Below, in pieces: positions 1 through 8,603 of a stretch of 64,000 bases of DNA. Made by a program: the position numbers and the translations under genes. A model generated the notes under the pieces. The model was not told where the DNA came from. It searched no databases and was given only the letters and a program-made list of their open reading frames with translations. Each line of letters begins with the position of its first letter. Position 1 is the stretch's first letter. The DNA is from Jiella avicenniae (GTDB lineage: Bacteria; Pseudomonadota; Alphaproteobacteria; Rhizobiales; Rhizobiaceae): positions 112,533-176,532 of the forward strand of contig NZ_JAJUWU010000018.1 in the NCBI RefSeq assembly GCF_021390325.1, given 5' to 3'.

Positions 1-126
1 GGCCTGGCGGGAAATGCCGAGCTTGGCGGCGATCTGGTCCTGGGTGTTGCCGGCGACGTAATAGAGCCAGCCGGCCCTTGCCGCCTCGTCGAGCCGCGTC
101 GTCGCCTCGTCCCGCATCTTTGCCAT
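1..126 (-). CDS. SorC/DeoR-type sugar-binding transcriptional regulator, N-terminal fragment
   Basis: The gene reads leftwards and leaves the window, so only its first 42 codons are present. The peptide begins MAKMRDEATTRLDEAARAGW and continues with a tyrosine pair, GNTQDQIAAKLGISRQ, which is the start of the helix-turn-helix of SorC-family regulators (sugar-phosphate-responsive DNA-binding proteins). The ATG is at 126. The effector-binding domain lies outside the window, so the sugar and target operon cannot be named. It is divergent from the ATP-grasp gene with a 257-bp intergenic region in between. The family call rests only on the N-terminal pattern. Confidence 0.7.
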   Translation of the reverse strand, partial: MAKMRDEATTRLDEAARAGWLYYVAGNTQDQIAAKLGISRQA

Positions 127-383
127 CGCCTGCCTGTCCTCCCAACCGGGGATGTGTAATGTGGGAGGGCGGGCACTGGCAAACGGTCGTCGCGGCGACC
201 GGCGCGGCCATCCCACGGCGAGGTCGCCGTTGCGTCACGAGCCTGCCGAAAAGCTTGGCACGACGCGTCGTTCCGGCGCCGCAGCATGCACATTCCTTCA
301 TCAGACTCATCCAATTCGATCGGACGGCTTGATTTTTAGCCGAATGGCTTTCTCTTTGATTGGAAGCGTGACGGAGGTTGCCG

Positions 384-1796
384 GTGAATTCATTCGACGA
401 GATGCTGACAGCGAACGACGAGGTGCGGGAGCCCTACGCCCGCTTCTACGAATGGTTCAGGGAACAGGACGCGGACGCCCTCGGCGAAAAGGCCGGCGAG
501 GCGGAAGCGTTCTTCCGGCGAACCGGCATCACCTTCAACGTCTATGGGCAGGAGGAAGCGGCCGAGCGGCTGATCCCCTTCGACCTCGTCCCCCGCATCA
601 TGGCCAAGGCCGAATGGGACAATCTCGCCGAAGGGATCGAACAGCGCGTCACCGCGCTCAACGCCTTTCTCGACGATCTCTACCACGATCAGGAGATCAT
701 CAAGGCCGGGATCGTGCCGGAACGGCTGATCACCGGCAACGAGGCGTTTCTGGAAGAGATGCGCGGCTTCCGTCCGCCCGGCGGCGTCTACACCCACATC
801 ATCGGCACCGACATCGTGCGCTGCGGCGAGAACGAGTTCTACGTTCTGGAAGACAACGCCCGGACCCCTTCCGGCGTCTCCTACATGATCGAGAACCGGG
901 AAACGATGATGCAGATGTTTCCCGAGCTGTTCTCGCAGAACCGGGTGCGCCCGGTCGAGACCTATCCCCATCACTTGCGCCGCTCGCTGGCCGCCGTCGC
1001 GCCGCCGGCCTGCGAGGGCACGCCGACGATCGCCGTGCTGACCCCCGGCATCTACAATTCGGCCTTCTTCGAACACGCTTTCCTCGCCGACCAGATGGGG
1101 GTCGAGCTGATCGAGGGGTCGGACGTCGCCGAGATCGACGGGCGCATCCAGATGCGCACCACCGAGGGCTACAAGCCGATCGACGTGATCTATCGCCGGG
1201 TCGACGACGCCTTCCTCGATCCGAAGGTGTTCAACCCCGATTCCATGCTCGGCATCCCCGGCATCATGGAGGTCTACAAGAACGGCGGCATCACCATCGC
1301 CAACGCACCGGGCACGGGAATCTCGGACGACAAGGCGATCTACTCCTACATGCCGGAGATCGTCGAGTTCTATACCGGGGCGAAGGCCAAGCTGCAGAAC
1401 GTGCCGACCTGGCGCTGCGCCGAGGACGACAGCCTGAAATACGTCCTCGACCATCTGGAAGAGCTGGTGGTCAAGGAGGTGCACGGCTCCGGCGGCTACG
1501 GCATGCTCGTCGGCCCGACCTCGACCCGCGAGGAGCGGGAGATTTTCGCCGAGAAGCTGAAGAAGCGGCCGACGAACTACATCGCCCAGCCGACCCTGGC
1601 GCTGTCCACCGTGCCGATCCTCGTCGACGGCGGGCTGGCGCCGCGCCACGTCGATCTTCGTCCCTTCGTCCTCGTCTCCGACAAGGTCCGGATCATTCCC
1701 GGCGGCCTCACCCGCGTCGCCCTCAAGGAGGGCTCCCTGGTGGTCAATTCCAGCCAGGGCGGCGGCACCAAGGACACCTGGGTTTTGAGGGACTGA
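384..1796 (+). CDS. Circularly permuted ATP-grasp protein (DUF404/DUF407 type)
   Basis: A 470-residue protein whose N-terminal half has the conserved text of circularly permuted ATP-grasp proteins: ITFNVYGQEEAAERLIPFD, then EMRGFRPPGGVYTHIIGTDI, VLEDNARTPSGVSYMIENR, and the C-terminal HGSGGYGMLVGP and NSSQGGGTKDTW. Members are predicted ATP-dependent carboxylate-amine ligases; no substrate is known. I chose the GTG at 384 because GGAGG lies at 373-377, six bases upstream; a TTG at 378 would abut that site. The alpha-E gene follows three bases after the stop, and an Anbu peptidase gene lies further down. In many proteobacteria these occur together with a transglutaminase, which is not seen here. 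Confidence 0.9.
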   Translation: MNSFDEMLTANDEVREPYARFYEWFREQDADALGEKAGEAEAFFRRTGITFNVYGQEEAAERLIPFDLVPRIMAKAEWDNLAEGIEQRVTALNAFLDDLYHDQEIIKAGIVPERLITGNEAFLEEMRGFRPPGGVYTHIIGTDIVRCGENEFYVLEDNARTPSGVSYMIENRETMMQMFPELFSQNRVRPVETYPHHLRRSLAAVAPPACEGTPTIAVLTPGIYNSAFFEHAFLADQMGVELIEGSDVAEIDGRIQMRTTEGYKPIDVIYRRVDDAFLDPKVFNPDSMLGIPGIMEVYKNGGITIANAPGTGISDDKAIYSYMPEIVEFYTGAKAKLQNVPTWRCAEDDSLKYVLDHLEELVVKEVHGSGGYGMLVGPTSTREEREIFAEKLKKRPTNYIAQPTLALSTVPILVDGGLAPRHVDLRPFVLVSDKVRIIPGGLTRVALKEGSLVVNSSQGGGTKDTWVLRD

Positions 1797-1799
1797 GCG

Positions 1800-2753
1800 A
1801 TGGCACTTCTCGGACGCACCGCAAACGGCCTGTTCTGGATGTTCCGCTACATCGAGCGGGCCGAAAACACCGCCCGCCTGCTCGATGCCGGCCAGCGCAT
1901 CGCCCTCACCAACCTGTCCGCCGAGCCCGACGAGTGGCAGTCGGTGCTGGTCTCGGCGGGGGTGGAAGCGGCCTATGCCGCCAAGTACCAGGAATACGAC
2001 CCGGACACCGTCGTCGACTTCATGCTGTGCGACCGCGACAACCCGTCCAGCGTGCGCGCCTCGCTGGAAACCGCCCGCACCAACGGGCGGATGGTGCGCA
2101 CGGCGCTCAGCCGCGAGCTCTGGGAGGCGGTGAACGAAAGCTGGCTCGTCATCCAGCGACGGCTCGCCTCGCCCGTGACGGCGCGGGAACTGCCTGCCGT
2201 GATCGACCTCGTCAAGCGGCAGGGCGCGCTCATCCGTGGCACCTTCCAGACGACGATGCTGCGCAACGAGATCTTCGATTTCTGCAATCTCGGCGCCTTC
2301 ATCGAACGCGCCGACAACACCGCCCGCATCCTCGACGTGAAATACTGGCTGCTGTTGCCCGAGCACAGCCAGGTGGGTTCGGCTCTCGACAACTTCCAAT
2401 GGCGTTCGATCCTGAGATCCGTCTCCGCCCACCGCTCCTATGCCTGGGAGTATGACGGCGAATACCGGGCGGTGAACATCATCGACTTCCTGATGCTCAA
2501 TCGCCGCATGCCCCGGTCGCTCGCCTATTGCTACACGGTGATCGAGGAGAGCCTGAAATATCTCAACCGCAACTACGAAGTCCGCCACCCGTGCTTCGAG
2601 ACCGCGACCGAGATCAACCAGCGGCTTTCCGACGCGAGCGTGCGCCAGACCATCGACGGTGGCCTGCACGAGTTCATCGAGGCGTTCATTCGCGACAACA
2701 ATCGCCTCGCCCAGGAGATCGGCCAGAACTACCGCTTCTATCCAACTGCCTGA
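1800..2753 (+). CDS. Alpha-E domain protein (DUF403)
   Basis: A 317-residue, largely helical protein with the diagnostic start LLGRTANGLFWMFRYIERAE and an internal echo, LGAFIERADNTARILDVKYW, near residue 165. Alpha-E proteins are found almost exclusively beside circularly permuted ATP-grasp proteins and probably form a peptide-modifying or ligase complex with them; the reaction is unknown. The ATG lies three bases after the preceding stop, which implies translational coupling. Length is normal for the family. The next 331 bases carry no convincing gene before the Anbu peptidase. Confidence 0.9.
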   Translation: MALLGRTANGLFWMFRYIERAENTARLLDAGQRIALTNLSAEPDEWQSVLVSAGVEAAYAAKYQEYDPDTVVDFMLCDRDNPSSVRASLETARTNGRMVRTALSRELWEAVNESWLVIQRRLASPVTARELPAVIDLVKRQGALIRGTFQTTMLRNEIFDFCNLGAFIERADNTARILDVKYWLLLPEHSQVGSALDNFQWRSILRSVSAHRSYAWEYDGEYRAVNIIDFLMLNRRMPRSLAYCYTVIEESLKYLNRNYEVRHPCFETATEINQRLSDASVRQTIDGGLHEFIEAFIRDNNRLAQEIGQNYRFYPTA

Positions 2754-3084
2754 CGGAGCCGTGGCGGCCCTGCCGGCACGATCCCGATCCGCCCCCCGCC
2801 GCGGCGGGGAACCGTCCCATGGCCCGGTGGCGCGCGGTCGGTCGCGTCACCAAGTGCCGGTTCGTCCTCCCGGGGGTGCCGCCGGCGAGACTGCCGACCG
2901 ATTCCCGATCAGCTTGCAATGGGAGGTGCCGGACGGTTGCCGCGAACTTATGACGCAGTTTCGCCGCAGATGTCGAAAAGGTTCCGGGCAAGTCCGATCG
3001 GTTAGTTGTCACCGGGCTTTTTTTGGTCGAATGATCGCCCCGAGCGGGGACGATGTTCTCTGCGGTGCGGGGCAACTGACTTCG
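2754..3084. other. Intergenic region between alpha-E and Anbu genes
   Basis: No convincing gene in 331 bases. In other genomes a transglutaminase-like gene often sits at about this point; no remnant of one is recognisable. A T7 run at 3018-3024 and a possible promoter (TTGTCA at 3006, 17-base spacer, GAATGA) suggest the Anbu gene may have its own transcription start. Both are weak. Confidence 0.4.
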
Positions 3085-3816
3085 ATGACCTATTGCGTCG
3101 GGCTTCTGGTGGAACGCGGCCTGGTGTTCATGTCCGACACGCGGACGAATGCCGGCCTCGACAACATTTCCGTCGTTTCGAAAATGAAGACCTGGGAGGT
3201 GCCCGGCGAGCGGTTCCTGTGCCTGCTCTCGGCCGGCAATCTGGCGACGACCCAGGCGACCGTGTCCCTGCTCGACGAGCGCAAGCTGGCGCCGGCCGAG
3301 CGGCAGCCGAGCATCCTCACCCAGCCGTCGATGTTCCAGACGGCGACCCTGATCGGCGAGACGGTCAAGGAAGTGATCTCCGGCAGCGCTCAGGGCGGCC
3401 AGAGCGCCGACGCCGTGTTCTCCGCCTCCTTCATCCTCGGCGGCCAGATCAAGGGCGGGCGCCCGCGCCTGTTCATGATCTATCCGGAAGGCAACTTCAT
3501 CGAGGCGGGCCGCGACAATCCGTTCTTCCAGATCGGCGAGCACAAATACGGCCGGCCGATCATCATCCGGACCTACGAGCCGGAGATGTCGCTCGAGGAC
3601 TGCGCCAAGCTGCTGCTCGTCTCCTTCGATTCGACCATCAAGTCGAACCTGTCCGTCGGCCTGCCGATCGACATGCAGTTCTACGAGAAGGACAGTTTCG
3701 TCAAAGGCTATCGCCGGCGCTTCGATGCCAAGGACGAATACTACCGGACGGTCTCGGACGGCTGGTCCGACGCGCTGAAGAGCGCCTTCGACGCCCTGCC
3801 CGCCTTCGAGCGGTGA
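3085..3816 (+). CDS. Anbu-type proteasome-like peptidase
   Basis: A 243-residue Ntn-hydrolase-fold protein starting MTYCVGLLVERGLVFMSDTR. Removal of Met would expose Thr1, the expected nucleophile of proteasome-type peptidases; Asp17 in MSDTR and the Lys in SKMKTW match the usual catalytic set. Later text such as RPRLFMIYPEGNFIEAGRDNPFFQIGEHKYGRP is typical of the Anbu (ancestral beta subunit) family, relatives of HslV that assemble without a known ATPase. The ATG at 3085 is chosen because it places Thr directly after Met; longer upstream starts would bury it. Context with ATP-grasp and alpha-E genes is the family's hallmark. Substrates are unknown. Confidence 0.88.
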   Translation: MTYCVGLLVERGLVFMSDTRTNAGLDNISVVSKMKTWEVPGERFLCLLSAGNLATTQATVSLLDERKLAPAERQPSILTQPSMFQTATLIGETVKEVISGSAQGGQSADAVFSASFILGGQIKGGRPRLFMIYPEGNFIEAGRDNPFFQIGEHKYGRPIIIRTYEPEMSLEDCAKLLLVSFDSTIKSNLSVGLPIDMQFYEKDSFVKGYRRRFDAKDEYYRTVSDGWSDALKSAFDALPAFER

Positions 3817-4305
3817 CGTACGCGCCGCTCTGAATTCGTCACGCATCCGTGGCCTTTGCGACGAAGACCGCGTGGCTCCCGATTTGCCGTTCAGGTTGAA
3901 ATCGCATATATTGCAGGAGCGGAGACCGGAGCGTGAACTCCGGCCTCCTTTGCTTAGGTGATGATTTGGACCCGGATTTCCAGCTCCCAGCCGGTCCGGG
4001 TCCTCTTCACTCTAAGCACGACGGTCCATGGAATCATCCACATCTCCGTCACTCCTTCGAGGGCAAAGCCGTTGCCTCGGCCGCGGTGGCTCATCCTCCG
4101 CGGTCCGCGGGCTGGGACGCGGCGCTGCTTCTGCCCTCGCTACATTGGTATTCTCCGCCTTGAAGTTGCACAAGATGACGGATGAAACCGTCAGGCCGAA
4201 CATGCCCGCCGTGTTTCCGAGATTGCCGGGCAGTTTTCCCGCTGTCATCGCGCGTCTCTGTAGCAACGCGTCGGCAAGACCCCTTCCGTTCATTTCAACG
4301 ACGTG
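3817..4305. other. Intergenic region with candidate sRNA, no protein gene
   Basis: This 489-base stretch between Anbu and the terminator of the L,D-transpeptidase gene has no ORF with believable protein content. Its left part carries a good promoter-like pair followed by two strong stem-loops, listed separately as a candidate small RNA. The right part is GC-rich with no assigned role. Confidence 0.5.
3884..4003 (+). ncRNA. Candidate small RNA with promoter and two stem-loops
   Basis: TTGCCG (3884-3889), a 17-base spacer and TATATT (3907-3912) form a near-consensus sigma-70 promoter with no ORF behind it. A predicted transcript starting near 3919 would open with a hairpin at 3921-3950 (CCGGAG/CTCCGG plus outer GGAG/CTCC, six-base loop) and then a nine-base perfect stem GGACCCGGA/TCCGGGTCC at 3968-4003. 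The loop-exit sequence CCTCC could pair with ribosome binding sites. I cannot match it to a named family, and no clean T-run terminator marks the 3' end. Confidence 0.4.
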
Positions 4306-4339
4306 AAAAAGGCGCCCGCGGTGTCCCGCGAGCGCCTTC
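4306..4339 (-). terminator. Rho-independent terminator of the L,D-transpeptidase gene
   Basis: Read on the minus strand, AAGGCGC pairs with GCGCCTT around an inner CGCGG/CCGCG stem and is followed directly by TTTTT. It lies about 30 bases after the stop codon at 4372. Confidence 0.85.
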
Positions 4340-4371
4340 CGACGTGATGGCGATGGCTCGGCCGTTCGACC

Positions 4372-5709
4372 TTACTGGTAGATGTCGTCGCCTTGCGCGT
4401 AAGGGTTCTGCTCGCCGCCACTGTAGGCGGTCGCGGTCAGTTCGCTCATCGCCAGCTGTTCGGCACCGTCGCGGTGATAGATGTCGTCGCGGAACTGCAC
4501 GACGTTCGGATCGGTGGCCCAGGCGGTGACGTAGGTGAAATAGACCGGCACCGGATTGGTGAGGTCGATGTCCTGGCGCTGGCGCGAGGCGATCACCTGC
4601 TCGATGTGCTGACGGTCCCAGGTGGGCTCGTCGCGGGCGAGCCAGACGATCAGGTCGCGGACGTTCTGCACGCGCACGCAACCCGACGAGTCGAAGCGCA
4701 TCAGGTTCGAGAACAGGCCCTGCTGCGGCGTATCGTGCATGTAGACCGCGTAGGGGTTCGGGAAGTTGATCTTCACCGAGGCCATGGCGTTGTTCTTGCC
4801 CGGATCCTGGCGGAACAGATATTTCACCGCTTCGTCGGTGTTCCAGTCGATCGACTGCGGCGGGATCTCGTTGCCGTTGCCGTCGTAGATGTGGATGTTC
4901 GACTGTTCGAGATATTGCGGGTTCTTGCGCATCAGCGGAATAATGTCCTTGCGGACGATCGACGCCGGCGCGTGCCAGTAGGGATTGAGGTTCAGATTGG
5001 TGATCTTGGATTCGAGCAGCGGCGACTGGCGGTCGACCTTGCCGACGATGGCGGTGTGGCGCTGGACGACCTGACCGTTCTCGACGGCCTCCACCGAGGC
5101 GGCCGGAATGTTCACCATGACGAAGCGCTGGCCGAGGTCCTTGCCCACCATATCCTGCAGGCGGGCGACGTTGGTGATCAGCTGGTTGAGACGCAGCTGC
5201 GCCGGAACGTTGAGCGCCTTGTAGGTGGTTTCGCCGACGACGCCGTCCGCCGGCAGGCCGTGGCGGGCCTGGAAGCGCTTCACCGCCGCGTCGACATAGG
5301 TGTCGAAGACCGTCGAGGAGCCGGCCGAAGCCGCGAGATCACCGGCAATGGCGAGACGCCGGCGCAACAGCGGGACGGCAGCGGATTCCGCGCCGATCCG
5401 CAGCTTCTCGTTCGCCGGCAGTTCGGGCCAGCCGCCCGAGGCGACGATGCCCTGATAAGCGCCGACGGCGTTCTGGGTCGAGACCAGCGCCGCATTCGAG
5501 AAGATCGGCGTGTTGGAGGCGACCTGCCGGGCGTTCGAGCCGCGGGTGTCGAACTGATCGTCCCAATTGCCGCGGGTGGGCGCGTTGAGAATGTCGACCA
5601 GCGCATTCTGGGCGAACGCCGCACCGGGCGCCAAGCCGGCTCCGGCCGCGGCCGCCCCCAGAAGAAACTGCCTGCGCGTCGAAGAAGAACGCCTGCGATC
5701 GATCGTCAT
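4372..5709 (-). CDS. Tat-exported L,D-transpeptidase (YkuD domain, peptidoglycan-binding domain)
   Basis: A 445-residue protein predicted to cross-link or remodel peptidoglycan in the periplasm. The N-terminus has a twin-arginine signal, STRRQFLLGAAAAG, ending near AFAQ (residue 34). A PG_binding_1 domain covers about residues 110-165 (FQARHGLPADGVVGETTYKAL). The YkuD catalytic domain follows at about 195-355, with His325 in YMHDTP and the nucleophile Cys344 in SSGCVRV. The architecture is like YcbB/LdtD, but shorter. It stands alone as a transcription unit with its own terminator. The 469 bases upstream have no gene. Confidence 0.92.
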   Translation of the reverse strand: MTIDRRRSSSTRRQFLLGAAAAGAGLAPGAAFAQNALVDILNAPTRGNWDDQFDTRGSNARQVASNTPIFSNAALVSTQNAVGAYQGIVASGGWPELPANEKLRIGAESAAVPLLRRRLAIAGDLAASAGSSTVFDTYVDAAVKRFQARHGLPADGVVGETTYKALNVPAQLRLNQLITNVARLQDMVGKDLGQRFVMVNIPAASVEAVENGQVVQRHTAIVGKVDRQSPLLESKITNLNLNPYWHAPASIVRKDIIPLMRKNPQYLEQSNIHIYDGNGNEIPPQSIDWNTDEAVKYLFRQDPGKNNAMASVKINFPNPYAVYMHDTPQQGLFSNLMRFDSSGCVRVQNVRDLIVWLARDEPTWDRQHIEQVIASRQRQDIDLTNPVPVYFTYVTAWATDPNVVQFRDDIYHRDGAEQLAMSELTATAYSGGEQNPYAQGDDIYQ

Positions 5710-6178
5710 TCATGCCCCCGTTTCTCGTCAAGATGGCCGTCGAAGCCTGCACGAAGCCTGCGATGTGGCATCCGCTCTGCCGCCAGCCGTGCGCCGCGCA
5801 AGACGCGATCGATGGCCAAGGCCCGACACCTGCCGATCGCGCGACTTCGACGTCAGGCTTCGACAGCATCGCCGTCGCGTGAGCCGCCGCGAACCGGTAC
5901 CCGCTCCGCTCGACGCCCGACCCAATCTCAAAAGGCTTCCACCCTCCACTACGGTAAAGCTTCGCAATATGGCCAAAGCGTGAAGGCGCGGCCGAAGATG
6001 CTGCATTCGCGAACAATCTGGCGTGAAATCCGGGTCTATCGTTCTCCCAAAGGCTTGGCCGGCCCCGGAGGCCGGCGCTTCGTCGTCATTGCGGCGGATC
6101 GGGCTATTGCCGGTGTACCTCTTCCCACGATTGGCGCTATGGCTGCCGGATGCGATCGGCTGGTAAGGAGAAACGAAC
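5710..6178. other. Intergenic region between divergent genes
   Basis: No gene is supported in these 469 bases. It must hold the promoters of the divergent L,D-transpeptidase and gamma-glutamyltransferase genes, but I see no clear -35/-10 pair. Overlapping ORFs on both strands have low-complexity, arginine-rich translations typical of shadow frames. Confidence 0.4.
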
Positions 6179-7765
6179 ATGCTTCACGGCGCCCGGGGAT
6201 TGAACGGCTGCATGAGCGCGCCCCACACTGCGGCGGCGCTCGCCGGCCAGGCGATCCTCGCAAAAGGTGGGAGCGCCATCGAGGCGATGGTCGCCGCGGC
6301 CGCCACCATTGCGGTCGTCTATCCGCACATGAACGGCATCGGCGGCGACGGGTTCTGGATCGTCCACCGACCGGGCGAAAGGCCGGTCGGCATCTCCGGC
6401 TGCGGCCGGGCGGCGGCACTGGCGACGCCGGAATGGTACGCGGCCCGCGACCACCACGAGGCGATGCCGACCCGCGGCGCCCATGCGGCGCTGACCGTGC
6501 CCGGCACGATCTCCGGCTGGCAGAAGGCGCTCGACCTCGTCGATCCGGCCCGCAGGCTTCCGCTGGAAGCCCTGCTCGAAGCCGCGATCGCCTATGCCGA
6601 GAACGGCATGGTGGTGACCGGCAACCAGGCGGACACGACGGCGGCGAAGCTCGCCGGGCTGAAGGACGTGCCGGGCTTCGCCGAGACCTTCCTGATCGAC
6701 GGCAGGGCGCCCAAAGCGGGCGAGATCCTGAAACAGCCGGCTCTCGCAGGAACGCTGCGGAGCCTCGCCGGCGAAGGCCTCGACGCCTATTATCGCGGGG
6801 ACATCGCAAAGGCTCATGCCGCCTTCCTCGAAGCCGCCGGCTCGCCGCTGCGCCGCGAGGATTTCGACGGGTTCACGGCCGAGACCGTCGAGCCGCTGTC
6901 GGTTAAAATTTCCGCCGGCCGGCTGTTCAACATGGTGCCGCCGACGCAGGGTGTCTCGTCCCTGATGATCCTCGCCCTCTTCGACCGGTTGGGCGTTACC
7001 GAGGCCGAGGGCTTCGCGCATCTGCACGGCCTGATCGAGGCGACCAAGCAGGCCTTCATCCTGAGGAATGCCGAACTCGGCGACCCGGACTTCATGGCGC
7101 GGCCGGCGGTGGACTGGCTGAGCGAGGCGACCCTCTCCGAACTCGCCGGCGAGATCGACGCCGACACCGCCCTGCCCTGGCCGCATGTGGCCAAAGCCGG
7201 CGACACGATCTGGATGGGGGCGGCCGACCGGGACGGCACGGTGGTGAGCTTCATCCAGAGCGTCTTCTGGGAGTTCGGCTCGGGGCTGACCTGCCCCGAC
7301 ACCGGCGTGTTCTTCCAGAACCGCGGAGCCGGCTTCTCGCTGCAGCCGGGCCCGAACCAGCTCGGTCCGCGCCGCCGGCCCTTCCACACGCTGAACCCCG
7401 CCTTGGCGGAGCTCTCAGACGGCCGGGTGATGGCCTATGGCACGATGGGCGGCGAGGGCCAGCCGCAGACGCAGGCCGCGGTGTTCTCCCGCTATGCTCT
7501 GTTCGGCGAGGACCTGCAGCAGGCGGTGACGGCGCCGCGCTGGCTGCTCGGCAAGACCTGGGGCGACGCGACGACGACGCTGAAGCTCGAGGATCGCTTC
7601 GACCCCGCCCTCGTCGCGGCGTTGAAGGCCGCCGGCCACGAGACCGAGATCATCCCCGCCTTTTCCGACCTCGCGGGCCATGCCGGCGCCGTGGTGCGCC
7701 ATGCATCCGGCGTCCTCGAAGGGGCGAGCGACCCGCGCGCCGACGGCGCCGCGCTGGCGTTCTGA
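6179..7765 (+). CDS. Gamma-glutamyltransferase family protein
   Basis: A 528-residue Ntn-hydrolase of the gamma-glutamyltranspeptidase superfamily. These are made as proenzymes that self-cleave before a catalytic Thr. The start, NGCMSAPHTAAALAGQAIL, and the motif MNGIGGDGFWIV (residues 51-62) match the family. The likely cleavage site and nucleophile is Thr343 in AGDTIWMGAADRDGTVVSFIQS, followed by PHTLNPAL-like FHTLNPALAEL and YGTMGGEGQPQTQAA. There is no signal peptide, so it is probably cytoplasmic, like the family members that act as acylases or amidases instead of glutathione hydrolases. AAGGAG at 6165 supports the ATG. No pathway partner is adjacent, so the substrate is unknown. Confidence 0.85.
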   Translation: MLHGARGLNGCMSAPHTAAALAGQAILAKGGSAIEAMVAAAATIAVVYPHMNGIGGDGFWIVHRPGERPVGISGCGRAAALATPEWYAARDHHEAMPTRGAHAALTVPGTISGWQKALDLVDPARRLPLEALLEAAIAYAENGMVVTGNQADTTAAKLAGLKDVPGFAETFLIDGRAPKAGEILKQPALAGTLRSLAGEGLDAYYRGDIAKAHAAFLEAAGSPLRREDFDGFTAETVEPLSVKISAGRLFNMVPPTQGVSSLMILALFDRLGVTEAEGFAHLHGLIEATKQAFILRNAELGDPDFMARPAVDWLSEATLSELAGEIDADTALPWPHVAKAGDTIWMGAADRDGTVVSFIQSVFWEFGSGLTCPDTGVFFQNRGAGFSLQPGPNQLGPRRRPFHTLNPALAELSDGRVMAYGTMGGEGQPQTQAAVFSRYALFGEDLQQAVTAPRWLLGKTWGDATTTLKLEDRFDPALVAALKAAGHETEIIPAFSDLAGHAGAVVRHASGVLEGASDPRADGAALAF

Positions 7766-7873
7766 CCAGCGTCGGCGCCCCCTTTCCGCATCGTCCCGCG
7801 GCCGGGCGCGACGCCGGTGGCGCGACCACGGGTCGATCGGCGGGCAGACGCGCCTGCGTCCCGCCCTCGGGCC

Positions 7874-8407
7874 TCAATGTTCTTCGGGTTTCGCCGAGCC
7901 GACGGAGCGCACGATCTCTCTGGCGCTGAACTTCGCGGCGCGGACGAAGGCCTCGTCGTCGTCACCGCGAAAGGAGATGAGGCGCTCGAAGACGAACTTG
8001 TTCCGGGCCACGTCGAGAACCACGATCCGGCCACCGCCGACGAGCGTGCTCATCTTGTGGACGCCTCCGAAGACCAGGTAGTCGAGGCCCGCGGCCCGGC
8101 ATTCCGCCAGGAGATCGGCGGCGCGCATCGTCGAGATGGTGCAGTTGCGGGCCATGCAGGGGATGGTCGCGGTATCGAGGGCATCCGTCTTTGCGAGGTC
8201 GGCGTCGAGCGTCTCGCGAAACAGCGACAGGCGGGCGGCATGTTCGGCCGTCTGGTCTTCCGGTTCTCCGGACGAGTCGGAATAGTCGAACGCGAGGACG
8301 GCGACCTTCTGTGTTCCGCCCGCCGCCGGAGCGCTCGTCGGGAGGATGCTGGCCCCCGCCATCAACAGGGATGCAAGCGCGGCTCTGAGCTGTTTTGCCG
8401 GTGTCAC
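7874..8407 (-). CDS. Secreted DUF2380-like protein
   Basis: A 177-residue protein with an N-terminal signal peptide (about residues 1-29, ending SAPAAGG), then KVAVLAFDYSDSSGEP, a stretch of alternating strands and helices, and DYLVFGGVHKMSTLVGGGRIVVLDV. This resembles small periplasmic proteins of the DUF2380 group, whose role is unknown. I start it at the GTG at 8407, which has GGGAGG a few bases upstream; a longer in-frame ORF to 8584 gives a non-protein-like arginine-rich leader. It converges on the gamma-glutamyltransferase gene. The family name is tentative. Confidence 0.65.
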   Translation of the reverse strand: MTPAKQLRAALASLLMAGASILPTSAPAAGGTQKVAVLAFDYSDSSGEPEDQTAEHAARLSLFRETLDADLAKTDALDTATIPCMARNCTISTMRAADLLAECRAAGLDYLVFGGVHKMSTLVGGGRIVVLDVARNKFVFERLISFRGDDDEAFVRAAKFSAREIVRSVGSAKPEEH

Positions 8408-8603
8408 GGTTTCCTCCCGATCACGATTTCCTCCCGATGCAGATAAGGTTCGTCGATCCCGTGCGAACCCCGCTGCGCGGGCCCGCACTCGTCGAGCCCC
8501 TGACCGGTCGTTTCCCGCCGTCTGCAACGATAGGCCTGCGTCTGGCCGGTCGCATCGCTGCCGTGTGCCGAAACCGCGCGGCAACGCCGTCGTCCAGGCG
8601 GCG

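Noticed and set aside
2754..3084. Transglutaminase remnant in the Anbu cluster
   Set aside because: No frame shows the Cys-His-Asp signature or even partial family text.
4393..6906. Plus-strand ORF of 837 codons opposite the L,D-transpeptidase
   Set aside because: Low-complexity Val/Asp/Arg-rich shadow; the minus strand has catalytic motifs, Tat signal and a terminator.
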